Counted from the first letter of the stretch, positions 34,568-46,276 are shown. The stretch is DNA of 64,000 nucleotides from a bacterium UBP2_UBA2255 (GCA_002347565.1 DDXR01000073.1:19886-83885), one strand, 5' to 3'. The notes: generated from the letters alone by a model not told the origin. Program-made: numbers and translations.

Positions 34568-35104
34568 ATGAGTATCACGAAGAAACAGACACAATTGTGT
34601 GATGATATGCGATGGCTTAACGAGTTACTACGATTGTCCCCTGATATATCTAACGTCGAGCCAAGTTTAAAAACCTCACATCTTGAGTATGCTTTTAATC
34701 AACTGGTGAGATTAGGAGTATTAGCAAACTACCTTATCATCGATGAGCTGTTAAGCAATATTGTTTGCCGTCTATATTTCCCCCGAAGATCATTCATAAA
34801 ATTATGGAAGACAAAGAAATTCAAGAATTTCAATTATTATATACTTGAAAATATATACCTCATTCAAAAAGCCAATCTCATACGCTCACATAGTAAAATG
34901 CCGACAACGATCTTTAATGATATACAAGAACTGAATTCTTTACGCAATGCTATCGCGCATTCATTTTTCCCGGAAAACCGAAGAATAAAGCCAGTTTGGA
35001 AAAAGAAAGATATCTTTACAAAAGAAGGGTTCGATAGCTTCTGGGAAGACACAAATAGAGTTTCAAATTACCTTATGAAACAAGGACTGAAGGGATATTT
35101 TTAA
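34568..35104 (+). CDS. HEPN-like domain protein
   Basis: 178 residues, largely helical. Near residue 128 the sequence LRNAIAHSFF contains R-x4-H, the signature of HEPN-type RNases found in toxin-antitoxin and defence systems; the surrounding all-helical composition agrees. No MNT nucleotidyltransferase antitoxin lies next to it, so a toxin role is only a hypothesis; it may also be a DUF4145-like protein. It is AT-rich and in the same island as the two preceding genes. Own promoter at 34495. Confidence 0.6.
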   Translation: MSITKKQTQLCDDMRWLNELLRLSPDISNVEPSLKTSHLEYAFNQLVRLGVLANYLIIDELLSNIVCRLYFPRRSFIKLWKTKKFKNFNYYILENIYLIQKANLIRSHSKMPTTIFNDIQELNSLRNAIAHSFFPENRRIKPVWKKKDIFTKEGFDSFWEDTNRVSNYLMKQGLKGYF

Positions 35105-35339
35105 AATGCATCGCAGACATTGAAGCCCTATTTATATCTCCAGCAGCAAGCTTGGCTGCAGCTTGGCGTTGAGTCTGATGACCTAGGCAGAACTGCATGC
35201 GTGCCTCTAAGCCCACGTAGGGGGCTCCTGATATGGCCCTTTTAACGATAGAAAGCCCAAAGAAGGCCGGTTTTACTTCATTCCAGGAATAACGACTTGT
35301 CCCATAATAAATATTATGTAAACTACGAATACGTGTAAT
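35105..35339. other. Non-coding spacer of the AT-rich island
   Basis: No convincing gene. A minus-strand open frame crosses it, but it uses no ribosome site and resembles no family I know. It contains short complementary segments (for example CAGCAGCAAGCTTGGCTGC), but nothing that matches tmRNA, 6S, SRP RNA or RNase P RNA. Confidence 0.4.
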
Positions 35340-35361
35340 AAGGCGGCCGTTGAGCCGCCTT
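35340..35361. terminator. Hairpin terminator at the end of the broken DUF3795 gene
   Basis: Stem AAGGCGGC / GCCGCCTT with a CGTTGA loop, followed on the plus side by TTGC and on the minus side by ATTA. It lies three bases from the end of the DUF3795 relic on the minus strand and closes the island from the plus side. Confidence 0.55.
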
Positions 35362-35364
35362 TTG

Positions 35365-35757
35365 CTATGCCTTCTTCCCCCAGTCCTTGGCCTTCTCTCT
35401 GCATTCCTGGTGGTGCCTAATCTCGCAGTACAGCCTGCGCTTGTCCGTCCAGCATGCTTCCTGCTCCTCAATCCACTTCACCGTGCCGATCCTCTGCCGT
35501 CGCTTCAAGGTTCTCCAAGGCCGCCTAGCGCGTGCGCCAGACCGGATCGTTGGCGTACTGGATCAGCTTGGTGCACGGTATATCCGGGCAGTCCACGCGG
35601 CTCTTGGCGCACAGGCTGATGGCGCGATACACCTCATGAAACTGGCCTGCGCACTTGCGCATTTACAACCGCAACCGTGGCATTCCTTGGTGAGTAGCTT
35701 GTCCTCGCAGCAGCCGCAATACAGGCCGCAAGGCGGTACCAGGCATTTTTCAGTCAT
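35365..35757 (-). pseudogene. Broken DUF3795-like zinc protein gene
   Basis: The minus-strand ATG at 35757 opens MTEKCLVPPCGLYCGCCEDK and CHGCGCKC, the Cys pattern of DUF3795. The frame then shifts at about 35646-35660 near a TGCGCAAG/TGCGCAGG near-duplication; the shifted frame reads CAGQFHEVYRAISLCAKS and CPDIPCTKLIQ up to an in-frame TAG at 35525-35527. After another shift (around 35495-35515) the family's tail resumes as GTVKWIEEQEACW and ends at the TAG at 35365-35367. At least two lesions, so most likely a decayed gene. An intact family member lies at 48626-49105. Confidence 0.65.
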
Positions 35758-35773
35758 TTCGACTGATTCCAGG

Positions 35774-38386
<2,613 letters not shown>

Positions 38387-38492
38387 GCGTCGCCCGTGGT
38401 TGCGGTCAGGTGTGGTTAATGAAAAACCTCCAGGGCCGTCAATCGGGACTCTGAAGGTTCGGTCGTGCGAGCGGCCGTTCGTCCCAGGTCGC

Positions 38493-39512
38493 CTACTTCG
38501 TCCCGCCCAGCAGGTCGTTGGCGTTGAGCAGCTCGTTGCCGCACTTCTCGCAGTACCAGTTGTCGGCCCGGTTGAAGGCCTGGCACTTCGGGCATTTCAG
38601 CTCGCCCTCGTGAGACTCGCTCTCGACCGGCCCGGGATCAGCTTCCGGCGCGGATTCGGGGGCCGCCGCGGCCGGGGCTGGTGCGAACACCTCCCCGATT
38701 GAAGGTTTCACGTCCTGGGGCGGTTCTGCAATCGTCGAGGACAGGATGCTGGCGAACTGGCGCTCCAGCTCTTCCATCTCGGCGGTGGGCGCCGCCGGAT
38801 CCGTGATGGGTTCCGGCACTGGGGCTGTCGGGTCCGGGGGCTTGGGCGCGGGGCGCGGCGCCTGAACGGCTGCCGGCTGGGGTGCCGGGCGTGCGGCTTC
38901 TGGAGCTGGCGGATGCGCTGCGGGACGCAGCGGCTGCGGCACCGGCACGACCGGCCGCGAAGGGACCGCCGGCGTTGCCGGCTTTGCTGGCGCAGGGCGC
39001 GGCGCTGCCGGAGGCGGCGGAACAGCAGCAACCGGTGCCGGTGGCTGCGCCGGCTCTGTTTGCGGCGGTGCGCCCTGGCTGTCGATCAGCTGTCGGTAAT
39101 TCTCGATCTTCGCCGACAGCTCCTCCAGTGCCGCGTCGATGCCGGACATCTCCTGCTGCAGTTCCCGTTGCCTGGCAGCGTACGAGTCATCGTCCACCTC
39201 GCCGATCGCCGCGCGCAATTCCAGCTCCTCCAGCTCGTCGGCCAGCTGGTGATGGCGTGCCACCATCGCATCGCTCTCTGCAACAGCGGCGTCCAGCGAT
39301 TGCTGCAGGCCGGCGCCCTTCTCTTCCAACAGAACCCGCAGCTCGAACACCTTGGCCTCGTACTCGGCGCGGACCTTCTGGTAGATTTCCGGCTTGGTGT
39401 AGGAGCGCTTCTCGTCCAGGATCCGCAGGCGGTTCTCTGCCACAGCGTACAGCTGCTGCAGCTCCTCGACGCTCTCGTTGCCGGTGAGGTTGTCAATGGC
39501 CATGTCGGTCAT
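38493..39512 (-). CDS. Coiled-coil, Pro/Ala-rich, zinc-ribbon protein
   Basis: 339 residues. Residues about 5-135 form a long helical coiled coil (heptads in YEAKVFELRVLLEEKGAGL); about 140-240 is an extended Pro/Ala-rich linker; the C-terminus has a zinc ribbon, CPKCQAFNRADNWYCEKCG. I place the start at 39512, where ATG overlaps the holA stop (ATGA). Function unknown; the build suggests a scaffold or adaptor. The spacer to leuS (38387-38492) has nothing clear apart from a possible weak promoter. Confidence 0.75.
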   Translation of the reverse strand: MTDMAIDNLTGNESVEELQQLYAVAENRLRILDEKRSYTKPEIYQKVRAEYEAKVFELRVLLEEKGAGLQQSLDAAVAESDAMVARHHQLADELEELELRAAIGEVDDDSYAARQRELQQEMSGIDAALEELSAKIENYRQLIDSQGAPPQTEPAQPPAPVAAVPPPPAAPRPAPAKPATPAVPSRPVVPVPQPLRPAAHPPAPEAARPAPQPAAVQAPRPAPKPPDPTAPVPEPITDPAAPTAEMEELERQFASILSSTIAEPPQDVKPSIGEVFAPAPAAAAPESAPEADPGPVESESHEGELKCPKCQAFNRADNWYCEKCGNELLNANDLLGGTK

Positions 39513-40516
39513 GCCCTTTGCAGAGATTGCGCGGTGAGCCGGAAGATCAGTTCCTGGACGAGCGGGGCGGGCTGGCCGTGGCCGGTCTTGAGGCGGAATT
39601 CGGCGCGGAAGACCTGCCCCAGGGCCGCTGGGTACCAGTGGGCGGGACGGCGGCGGGCTGACGGCTGGAGCTGGCGGACGACGAACTCGTGTATCCCCGT
39701 CCGCCGCGAGACCTCCGCCGGCCCGCCGTCGGCAGCGGCGATCCGCCACAGCCGCAGCACCTCGTACCCGATCGATGCCAGTATCCTGCCGGGATCCTCT
39801 CCCGCTGCCAGCATCGTCTGGTACAGCGCCAGTGCCTCGCGGCGCTGGCCCCGGGAGAGCGCCGTGGTCAGCTCGTACTCGCCGTACTGCGGGTTGAGCG
39901 CAGCCAGCTCCCGGACCTCGGGGATGCCGATCTCCTGACCTCCGCCGGGGACTGACAGCAGGCACAACTTGTCGATCTCGGCGCTGATGACACCCAGGTC
40001 GGTTCCGGCCAGCTCCGTCAGCAGTTGCGCGGCATCGCAGGACAGGCGCAATCCTCTGCCGGCGGCTTCCTTCCGGGCCCAGTCGGCCGCTTCGCCGCCG
40101 GTCATCGCCTTGAACTGCACGACGGCCGCCGGCCCGTCGAACTGCTTCACCAGCGCCATCTTGGGATCGGTCTTGACCGTCGACAGGACCAGGCAGGCGT
40201 CGGGGTTGGGGGCGGCCAGGTATGACAACACTGCGGAGCGGCTCTTGGCTGACAGCGCGTCTGCTTCCCTGACCACCAGCAGGATGCGCTGGGCGAACAT
40301 GCTGATGCTTTGCGCCCTGCTGACGATCTCGGCGCCGTCGATCTCGGAAGCGTACACCACCTCCGGTCCCGGGCCAGCATGATCCGCTCCCAGGAACAGC
40401 CGGCTGACGGCCCTGACGGCCCGGTCCTTGAGATGCTCCTCCTCGCCGAAAAACAGGTAACAGGGAAGAACCTTCTTGCCGGCGATCTGCTTGCGCAGCG
40501 CTTCCAATCGCAGCAT
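39509..40516 (-). CDS. holA: DNA polymerase III subunit delta
   Basis: 335 residues, normal length. The subunit opens the sliding clamp within the clamp loader. It has the family layout: YLFFGEEEHLKDRAV at the N-terminus, LLVVREADALSAKSRSAVLSYL, then GTDLGVISAEIDKLCL and a helical C-terminal collar domain. It is coupled to the coiled-coil zinc-ribbon gene by a four-base overlap. A near-leaderless promoter lies at 40528-40556. Confidence 0.9.
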   Translation of the reverse strand: MLRLEALRKQIAGKKVLPCYLFFGEEEHLKDRAVRAVSRLFLGADHAGPGPEVVYASEIDGAEIVSRAQSISMFAQRILLVVREADALSAKSRSAVLSYLAAPNPDACLVLSTVKTDPKMALVKQFDGPAAVVQFKAMTGGEAADWARKEAAGRGLRLSCDAAQLLTELAGTDLGVISAEIDKLCLLSVPGGGQEIGIPEVRELAALNPQYGEYELTTALSRGQRREALALYQTMLAAGEDPGRILASIGYEVLRLWRIAAADGGPAEVSRRTGIHEFVVRQLQPSARRRPAHWYPAALGQVFRAEFRLKTGHGQPAPLVQELIFRLTAQSLQRA

Positions 40517-40527
40517 TATATTATCAA

Positions 40528-40556
40528 AGTTTACTAATTTTTCGGCCGGTTGTCAA
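40528..40556 (-). promoter_or_regulatory. Promoter for holA, near-leaderless
   Basis: On the minus strand: TTGACA (40551-40556), exactly 17 bases, TAAACT (40528-40533). The ATG at 40516 is 11 bases past the -10 box with no Shine-Dalgarno sequence between, predicting a 5' leader of only about four bases. Confidence 0.6.
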
Positions 40557-40623
40557 TGAAATTCTAATGGTTTAGCGAAAAGGGCCCTGCACCTGCAAAG
40601 CCCTTCCGCCCGCCGGCAACCCG

Positions 40624-41412
40624 TCATCTCGTCCTTTTTCGGGCGAAAGCGTTGAGGATCACTGTAGATCTCGCTTTCAGCACCGTGTAATCCCGCGGGC
40701 CGATCTCGTCCTCGTTTTTCTGGCTGATCGGCGAAAGCTCGTTCAAGGCCGCCATGATCCTGGTGTCAACCTTGTCCGGGACGTACGACAGCAGATCCTC
40801 GGCTGTGGGCGCGATGATTGAGACCATGTCGTACAGCCGGGCCTGGCCGGCCAGCTTGTACCCCCTGGCCGAGTATCCCAGGCTGTAGTACCAGATGGCG
40901 TCGGGCCCCAGCTTTTCCTCGAGGTTGTCCTGGATGGTGCCGGACAGCTTGTCCAGCGCCGCCCCCAGCTCGTCAATGCCGCCTGCATGGAAGGCGGCCG
41001 TCACTTCCTCCAGGTCGGCCCGGGTCTCGTCGGCGATGCCCGCGCCGCGCAGCATCCGTCCCAGGCGCTTGAAGTAGGCGGCCATCCGCTTCTTGCCGGC
41101 AGGCGTCTCGGCCTTGGCCGGGGTGTAGACCGCCTTGCCCATCAGCTCCATCATCACGGTTCCGCAGTAGAAGCACATCCGGGCCCTGTTCTTCTCCAGC
41201 AGGGCCCCCTCGGCCAAGTCGGGGTCCTCGACCTCGACCGTCTCACCCACGGCCCGCGTCTGGTCACGGTTGGCCGCGTCAATCTTGCCGATCACCGTCT
41301 TGATGCCCTTGACCCGCAGTGCTGAAACCTGGGGTTTGGCCTGCGCCACGGCCAGTCCCCCCGCCACCGCCAGGCAGGTCAGTATTGCCAGCGCGATCCT
41401 GCTGAGCCTCAT
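40624..41412 (-). CDS. Exported protein of unknown function
   Basis: 262 residues with a signal peptide (MRLSRIALAILTCLAVAGGLAVAQA). The mature part is mixed helix and contains a CFYCGT pair of cysteines near residue 80 and a hydrophobic GTVMMELMG. No family recognised. It has a ribosome site (GGAGG) and its own promoter at 41464-41492; between it and holA lies a 107-base gap with the holA promoter. Confidence 0.65.
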   Translation of the reverse strand: MRLSRIALAILTCLAVAGGLAVAQAKPQVSALRVKGIKTVIGKIDAANRDQTRAVGETVEVEDPDLAEGALLEKNRARMCFYCGTVMMELMGKAVYTPAKAETPAGKKRMAAYFKRLGRMLRGAGIADETRADLEEVTAAFHAGGIDELGAALDKLSGTIQDNLEEKLGPDAIWYYSLGYSARGYKLAGQARLYDMVSIIAPTAEDLLSYVPDKVDTRIMAALNELSPISQKNEDEIGPRDYTVLKARSTVILNAFARKRTR

Positions 41413-41463
41413 AATGCCGCCTCCAATTCTGATCGTTGAGCGCTGTTCTCTTACCGTAACCGA

Positions 41464-41492
41464 ACTTTACACTATTTTATGGAAATAATCAA
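41464..41492 (-). promoter_or_regulatory. Sigma-70-type promoter for the exported protein at 40624
   Basis: On the minus strand: TTGATT (41487-41492), 17 bases, TAAAGT (41464-41469). Confidence 0.5.
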
Positions 41493-41605
41493 GGGGCGGG
41501 GGTATTTTCCTTGCCCCGTTCCCCCGGGGACAGTCCTTCAGGCCAGCGCGGGCCGCAGCCGTGCCGATGCCGGCCGCCGCGGCATCACGGTCCGACTGCG
41601 CGGCT

Positions 41606-44600
41606 TCACCTGCCATAGTAGACGAACGGCGCCCAGAAGTACGGATTGTGCCAGTTCTCGCCCGCGATCGCGCCGGAGATGAATCGGCGCTTGACCTCGG
41701 CGATCGCCCGGTGGTAGGGCAGGCCCTGCTCCTTAACCAGACGGTAGACGCCGACCATGAACCGCATCGTGCTCTGGTCGGACACCTGCCAGAGAGAAAC
41801 CGACAGGCCATTGGCCCCGGCCAGCAGGAAGGCCTGCGTCAGGCCGACCACTCCCTCCCCTCCGTAGATCTTGCCCAGGCCGGTCTCACAGGCCGACAGG
41901 TTGACCAGGTCGGCGCGCAGCTCCAGTCCGGCTACCTCCGGCACCCGCAGGTAGCCGTCCTCCCCTGCGTGCGGCTGGTCAAACTGAGACAGCACCACTG
42001 CCGATAGCTCGGGCCGCGCCAGATCGACCAGGCCGTGGGTGGCGAAATGGATAACTTTGTAATCCCGTAAACCGCCGTCCGCCGACAACTGCTTGATCCG
42101 GGATTCCTCGACGTCTGCGCCGGTGAACACCACCGCCTGACCCATGATGTCCTTGATCATCATGACCTCGACCTTGGTCCCGGGAAGGTTGCGCCAGCCG
42201 GACGACCGCTCTTCCGACGGGCCCCGGTTCGTCTGCTCGTCCGCCTGCAGGCGCCGGTATTCTGCATCGGCTGCCGCCATCTCCCCGGGGTATGACGCCG
42301 CCTGGTACACCGCCCCGCCGAACGCGATCAGCGGTTCACGATTGGCGTCGTACCGCCTCGTCCCGATGATGTCGGCCACCGTCAATGACTGGGCGTAACG
42401 GATCGAGTATTCCTGCGCCAGATACCTGGAATCCGGTCGCAGCATGGTCTCGAACGGGACGAAGCCGAGGATGCCGTCGGGCAGGATGATCAGGTCGTCC
42501 CTGCCGGCGAGATCCTTCTCCAGCGGCGCCAGCAGAAAATCGTACAGGGCGCGCGACGCGATCTGGAAGTTCTCCAGGTTCCTGCCTTTCAACCGGGGGC
42601 GGGTCAGCAGGTAGCGGTAGAAATTGACCACCCGCTCAAAGTTCTCCCGCTCACGGGCGTGCCCGGACAGGTCCACGCCGTCGCCGGCCTTGGCGGCCGC
42701 TTGTTCCGTCACGGCTTCCAGCGTGTCCAGGGCGTTGCGGATGGCCGCGCCGCAGCTGCGGTCGATCGCGCTGTCGGCTGCCGCCTTGTCCAGCAGCACG
42801 CTGCGGATGCCGGAGGATGTCATCACCACCGCCAGCGGCCGGTCGAGCTCGATGCCGGAGTAGCATATGACGGCTGTGCCGGATCCGAGGGTCCTCTGCC
42901 ATTGCTTGATCCCCCGGAAGGCGGTGCTCCCGCCACCCAAACGCTCGCCCAACTGTTCCACCAGGTACTTGGACCGCGACTGCTCAACGGCCTGCAAGGC
43001 CTCGGCCGGCTTGCCGGCGCTGTGGCCGGTCAGGGCCAGCCATTGATAAGCGGCCAGCTGGGTGGCCAGGTAATCGCGGCGGACGTCGCCGGATGCCGTG
43101 AGCCGGATCTTCTCGATCAGCTCGATCGAGCGCTCGAAGTGCTTCCCAGCCTCGGCGTACTTGCCCCTGGCGTACGCCGTCCGCCCGAGATCGCCCAGCG
43201 TGGACGCGGCGGCGGGATCCTCTCCCAGTCGCTGCTGGATCGCCAATGACCTCAGGAATTGGCTGCGGGCCTGATCGAACCGGCCCCACGCCAGGTACAC
43301 GCGGCCGATATGCCCGAGGTCCTGGGCGACGTTGCTTTCCCTGCCCAGCCGCAGGTCGGCCTGGCGGGCGCTCTCGAAATACTCGATCGCCCGGTCGTAC
43401 GCACCAGCATCGAAATACACCGAGCCGATATTGACCAGGTCCTTGCCGATGTTTCCGTCCTGCCCCAGCCGGCGGTCGATCTCCAGGGCCTGCCGGTAGT
43501 GCTCGACGGCCAGCTCGTGCCGTCCCGAGGCGCGGTAGACGCGGCCGATGTTCGACAGGTACGTTGGGATCAGCGCCTCCTTCCCCAGCGAACGGTCGAT
43601 CTCCAGCGCCTGGCGGTAGTACTCGACCGCGCGGTCGTGTTTGCCCCAGGCGTCGTACACCCGCCCGATATTGTTCAGACGGACCGCCATGTCGGCCGTT
43701 TTTTCCAGACGGCGGTCGATGGCCAGCGCCTGCTCATAGAACGCCAGGGCCCGGTCGTACCTGCCGCGGGCGTCGTGGACCAGTCCGATATTGTTGAGGG
43801 CGACCGCCATGTTGTCTTCGTTTCCCATCCGATGGTTCAGTTCAAGCGCCTGCTGGAAGTGGCTGACGGCTTGGTCATACCTGCCCCAATCGTTGTAGAC
43901 CATGCCGATGTTGTTGAGGCATACCGCCACCAGTTCCTCGGCTCCCATGCGCCGGCCGATCTCCAGCACCTGGCGGTAGTGCCCGATCGCCGAATCGTAC
44001 TGGGCCTGGGCGTGATGGACGACGCCGATTTCGTTGAGATCGTCCGACAAACCCTGGTCGTTGCCCAGTTCGCGGTCGATCGCCAGGGCCTGGCGATGGT
44101 GCGCGAGGGCTTCGGGGTACTTTCCCCAGGAATAGTAAACCTTGCCGATCTTGCGCAGGTCGGCAGCGATGTTCTCCCGGTCGCCCAGTTCGCGATCAAT
44201 GGCCAGCGCCTGCTGGTAGTGGTCGAGCGCCCGGCCGTAGGCCCCCGTCACCTTGAGGACCGCAGCCAGCTTGTCGAGCTGGATCGAGACCGCCTGCCGG
44301 CTGCCCGATAGGCGCGCGAATTCCAGCGATCGTTCGTAGTATCGGAGCGCCTGCGGGTATTGACGCGCCTGGCCATGCAGGTCTCCCGCCAATCCGGTGA
44401 TCTGTGCCAGGAACTCGTACCGGGGGTGGGCAGCGCCCAGCTCGGCAGCCACCGCCTTGTCGATGTGCGGCGGCGCGTCCAGATACTCCTTCTGGTCCGC
44501 CAATTCCGCAGCCTTGGCGAAGTGCCGGACCGCGGTGAGGTAGTGCCGGCCGTCGGCGCGGAACTGTTCGGCCAGCCAGTCGCTGGCGGCCGCGGCGGCC

Positions 44601-45247
44601 TGCGGCCGCAGGCCGGCCTGGACGAAGGCATCGAAATCACTGAGCGGCCCGTTCAACAGCTCCTCCATCGCTGTCAGCAGGCTGAGCGCTGCGCGGTACG
44701 AGCTGCGGGCTGCCAGCGTGTCGCCAGCCAGCAACGCGGCGTGCCCCGGCACCACGGCCAGGTAGAAGCTTTCGGGAAAGATATCGCCGAAGCGGCCGGC
44801 GGCAGCGGCCGCGGAGTCCCCGAGCCCCTGGTACAGCAGGTGCCTGCAAAACTCCTCGCAGTGCCGGCGCAGATACGAGGCGGCCAGAATGATCGAGGCC
44901 TGCGGGACGCCCCGCAGGGCGGTTTGCTGTTCCGGCGTTTCGGGTCCGACCGCAGCCGCGCCGGTCGCGATCAGCGGTACTAAGTCGGCCGCGGCCAGAT
45001 CGTAACGGCGCCGTCCGGCATTGAGACGGGAGCGGGCCAGGCGGGAGTCGTAGTGGCGGGGGTCGATCCGGATTGACCGGTCGTAGGCATCCAGCGCCCT
45101 GACGGAATCTCCCTCGGCCCGCAGCCGTTCCCCCTCTGTGTACCAGCGCTCGGCCTGGGCCCGATCCCTCGACGGAGCGGCCCGAGCCGGGGACGGGGCG
45201 AGCGTCAGCACAGCGGAGAATGCCAGCAAGATCATCCGGTTGTTCAT
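41606..45247 (-). CDS. Exported TPR-CHAT protease
   Basis: 1213 residues. A signal peptide (MNNRMILLAFSAVLTLAPSPARA) directs it out of the cytoplasm. From about residue 290 to 700 there are roughly ten 40-residue TPR units (for example WGKYPEALAHHRQALAIDRE). The C-terminal 400 residues are a CHAT (caspase-like) domain with the catalytic His in VIHFATHGLVD and the catalytic Cys in LVNLSACETGLGK. Its start overlaps the thpR stop (ATGA). CHAT enzymes are cysteine peptidases; the TPR part probably binds a partner. Exported CHAT-TPR proteins are less studied than the cytoplasmic defence type. Confidence 0.85.
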   Translation of the reverse strand: MNNRMILLAFSAVLTLAPSPARAAPSRDRAQAERWYTEGERLRAEGDSVRALDAYDRSIRIDPRHYDSRLARSRLNAGRRRYDLAAADLVPLIATGAAAVGPETPEQQTALRGVPQASIILAASYLRRHCEEFCRHLLYQGLGDSAAAAAGRFGDIFPESFYLAVVPGHAALLAGDTLAARSSYRAALSLLTAMEELLNGPLSDFDAFVQAGLRPQAAAAASDWLAEQFRADGRHYLTAVRHFAKAAELADQKEYLDAPPHIDKAVAAELGAAHPRYEFLAQITGLAGDLHGQARQYPQALRYYERSLEFARLSGSRQAVSIQLDKLAAVLKVTGAYGRALDHYQQALAIDRELGDRENIAADLRKIGKVYYSWGKYPEALAHHRQALAIDRELGNDQGLSDDLNEIGVVHHAQAQYDSAIGHYRQVLEIGRRMGAEELVAVCLNNIGMVYNDWGRYDQAVSHFQQALELNHRMGNEDNMAVALNNIGLVHDARGRYDRALAFYEQALAIDRRLEKTADMAVRLNNIGRVYDAWGKHDRAVEYYRQALEIDRSLGKEALIPTYLSNIGRVYRASGRHELAVEHYRQALEIDRRLGQDGNIGKDLVNIGSVYFDAGAYDRAIEYFESARQADLRLGRESNVAQDLGHIGRVYLAWGRFDQARSQFLRSLAIQQRLGEDPAAASTLGDLGRTAYARGKYAEAGKHFERSIELIEKIRLTASGDVRRDYLATQLAAYQWLALTGHSAGKPAEALQAVEQSRSKYLVEQLGERLGGGSTAFRGIKQWQRTLGSGTAVICYSGIELDRPLAVVMTSSGIRSVLLDKAAADSAIDRSCGAAIRNALDTLEAVTEQAAAKAGDGVDLSGHARERENFERVVNFYRYLLTRPRLKGRNLENFQIASRALYDFLLAPLEKDLAGRDDLIILPDGILGFVPFETMLRPDSRYLAQEYSIRYAQSLTVADIIGTRRYDANREPLIAFGGAVYQAASYPGEMAAADAEYRRLQADEQTNRGPSEERSSGWRNLPGTKVEVMMIKDIMGQAVVFTGADVEESRIKQLSADGGLRDYKVIHFATHGLVDLARPELSAVVLSQFDQPHAGEDGYLRVPEVAGLELRADLVNLSACETGLGKIYGGEGVVGLTQAFLLAGANGLSVSLWQVSDQSTMRFMVGVYRLVKEQGLPYHRAIAEVKRRFISGAIAGENWHNPYFWAPFVYYGR

Positions 45248-45820
45248 GGTATCCCCAATCCGATGCTCGTCAGCACGCCATATGAGGGCCCTTGCGGCCC
45301 GAGGTCGCTTCTGACAAGCGCCACTGCGTCAAGCGGAACGAGGCGCGGCTCGATCGCGGTAGACCGCAGCAATGCGCCAAGGGCCTGCACCCCGCGGCCC
45401 GTCCGAAACCGGCCCAGCGTCAGATGGGGCCGGAACGGCCTCGGCTCCGGCTCGAACCCGAGCCGGGCGGCCAGCTGTTCGATCTCCTGCCTGAGGTCAG
45501 CGACCCCCGGGGGGCAAGCCAACCCAGCCCAGATGATGCGCGGCCGCCGCAGGCCCGGGAACACCCCCCCAGCCGGACAGCGCCGCCGCGAGCCCCGGAT
45601 GCCTGCCACGCAGGGCCCCGAGGGCCGACGTCAGCGCTGACGCCTGCGCGGCCGTGACCGTCCCGATGAACATGAGGGTCAGATGGATATTCTTCGGATC
45701 GACCCATTTGACGTCGGCCCCCGCCGTCCGCAGCCGGTCGGTCATCTGCCCGAGATATGTCCGGATCTCCGGAACGATCTCCAGCGACAGGAAGCAGCGT
45801 ATGTCCTGTGAACCGGCCAC
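45244..45820 (-). CDS. thpR: 2',3'-cyclic phosphodiesterase/2'-5' RNA ligase ThpR, frameshifted
   Basis: The two halves of an RNA cyclic phosphodiesterase are in different frames. The first (from 45820) has RCFLSLEI and the first H-x-T-x motif (IHLTLMFIG); the second has VFPGLRRPRIIWAGL, the second motif PHLTLGRF and the end GLGIP. The break lies in a run of seven C on the plus strand (45564-45570; G on the coding strand); six would restore the frame (LSGWGVFPGLRRPR). Either a sequencing indel or a slippery tract. The stop overlaps the CHAT gene start; three bases separate it from the thioesterase gene. Confidence 0.75.
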
Positions 45821-45823
45821 GGC

Positions 45824-46255
45824 CTAAGCGCGGGACCTGATGCGCCGGGCCTGTTCGTGTATCGCCCGGTGCCGCTCGACGTACTCGTCCGGCAGCGTCA
45901 GGCCGTGCGCGTAGGGTTTGCCGCCGCGGTCGACGGTCACGAAGGTGGCCATCCCGGAGACCGCTGGTGCGGTATCCTCGTTGGCGTGGACCGCTGCATG
46001 GACGGTGATGCTCTTGCCGCCCAGGTAGGCCACGTTGGTCCTGATCTCGATCAGGTCGCCCCTGGCCGCCGGCTTGCCGAAGGTCATGCCGTGAATCTGC
46101 ACGCAGACCACGTCCTCGGGCCTGCCGGCCAAGCGGGCTGCGGCGATGAAGCTGGCCTCCACCAGCCATTCGGCCATCCGGCCGGCGAACAACGTGCCGT
46201 GGTGGTTGAGGTCCTCGGACTTGACCAGGCGTGAAATGGTGATCTCCTTGAGCAT
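45824..46255 (-). CDS. Acyl-CoA thioesterase (hotdog fold, YciA-like)
   Basis: 143 residues of a single hotdog domain with the acyl-CoA thioesterase signature NHHGTLFAGRMAEWLVEASF (catalytic Asn and acidic residue) and VCVQIHGMTFGKPA. Hydrolyses acyl-CoAs; chain length cannot be told. It lies between cinA (21-base gap) and thpR (3-base gap) in a tight minus-strand operon. Confidence 0.85.
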   Translation of the reverse strand: MLKEITISRLVKSEDLNHHGTLFAGRMAEWLVEASFIAAARLAGRPEDVVCVQIHGMTFGKPAARGDLIEIRTNVAYLGGKSITVHAAVHANEDTAPAVSGMATFVTVDRGGKPYAHGLTLPDEYVERHRAIHEQARRIRSRA

Positions 46256-46276
46256 GGCGTGTCCCCTGTCGTCGGT

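Noticed and set aside
35073..35471. Minus-strand open frame across the end of the AT-rich island
   Set aside because: No ribosome site, odd composition, overlaps the DUF3795 relic in another frame and resembles no family I know.
38387..38492. Promoter or T-box leader for leuS
   Set aside because: A TTGACG box exists on the minus strand but the -10 match is poor, and there is no T-box core sequence.
41500..41605. Imperfect GC-rich inverted repeat after the CHAT gene as a terminator
   Set aside because: Pairing is interrupted and no T run follows; too weak to annotate.
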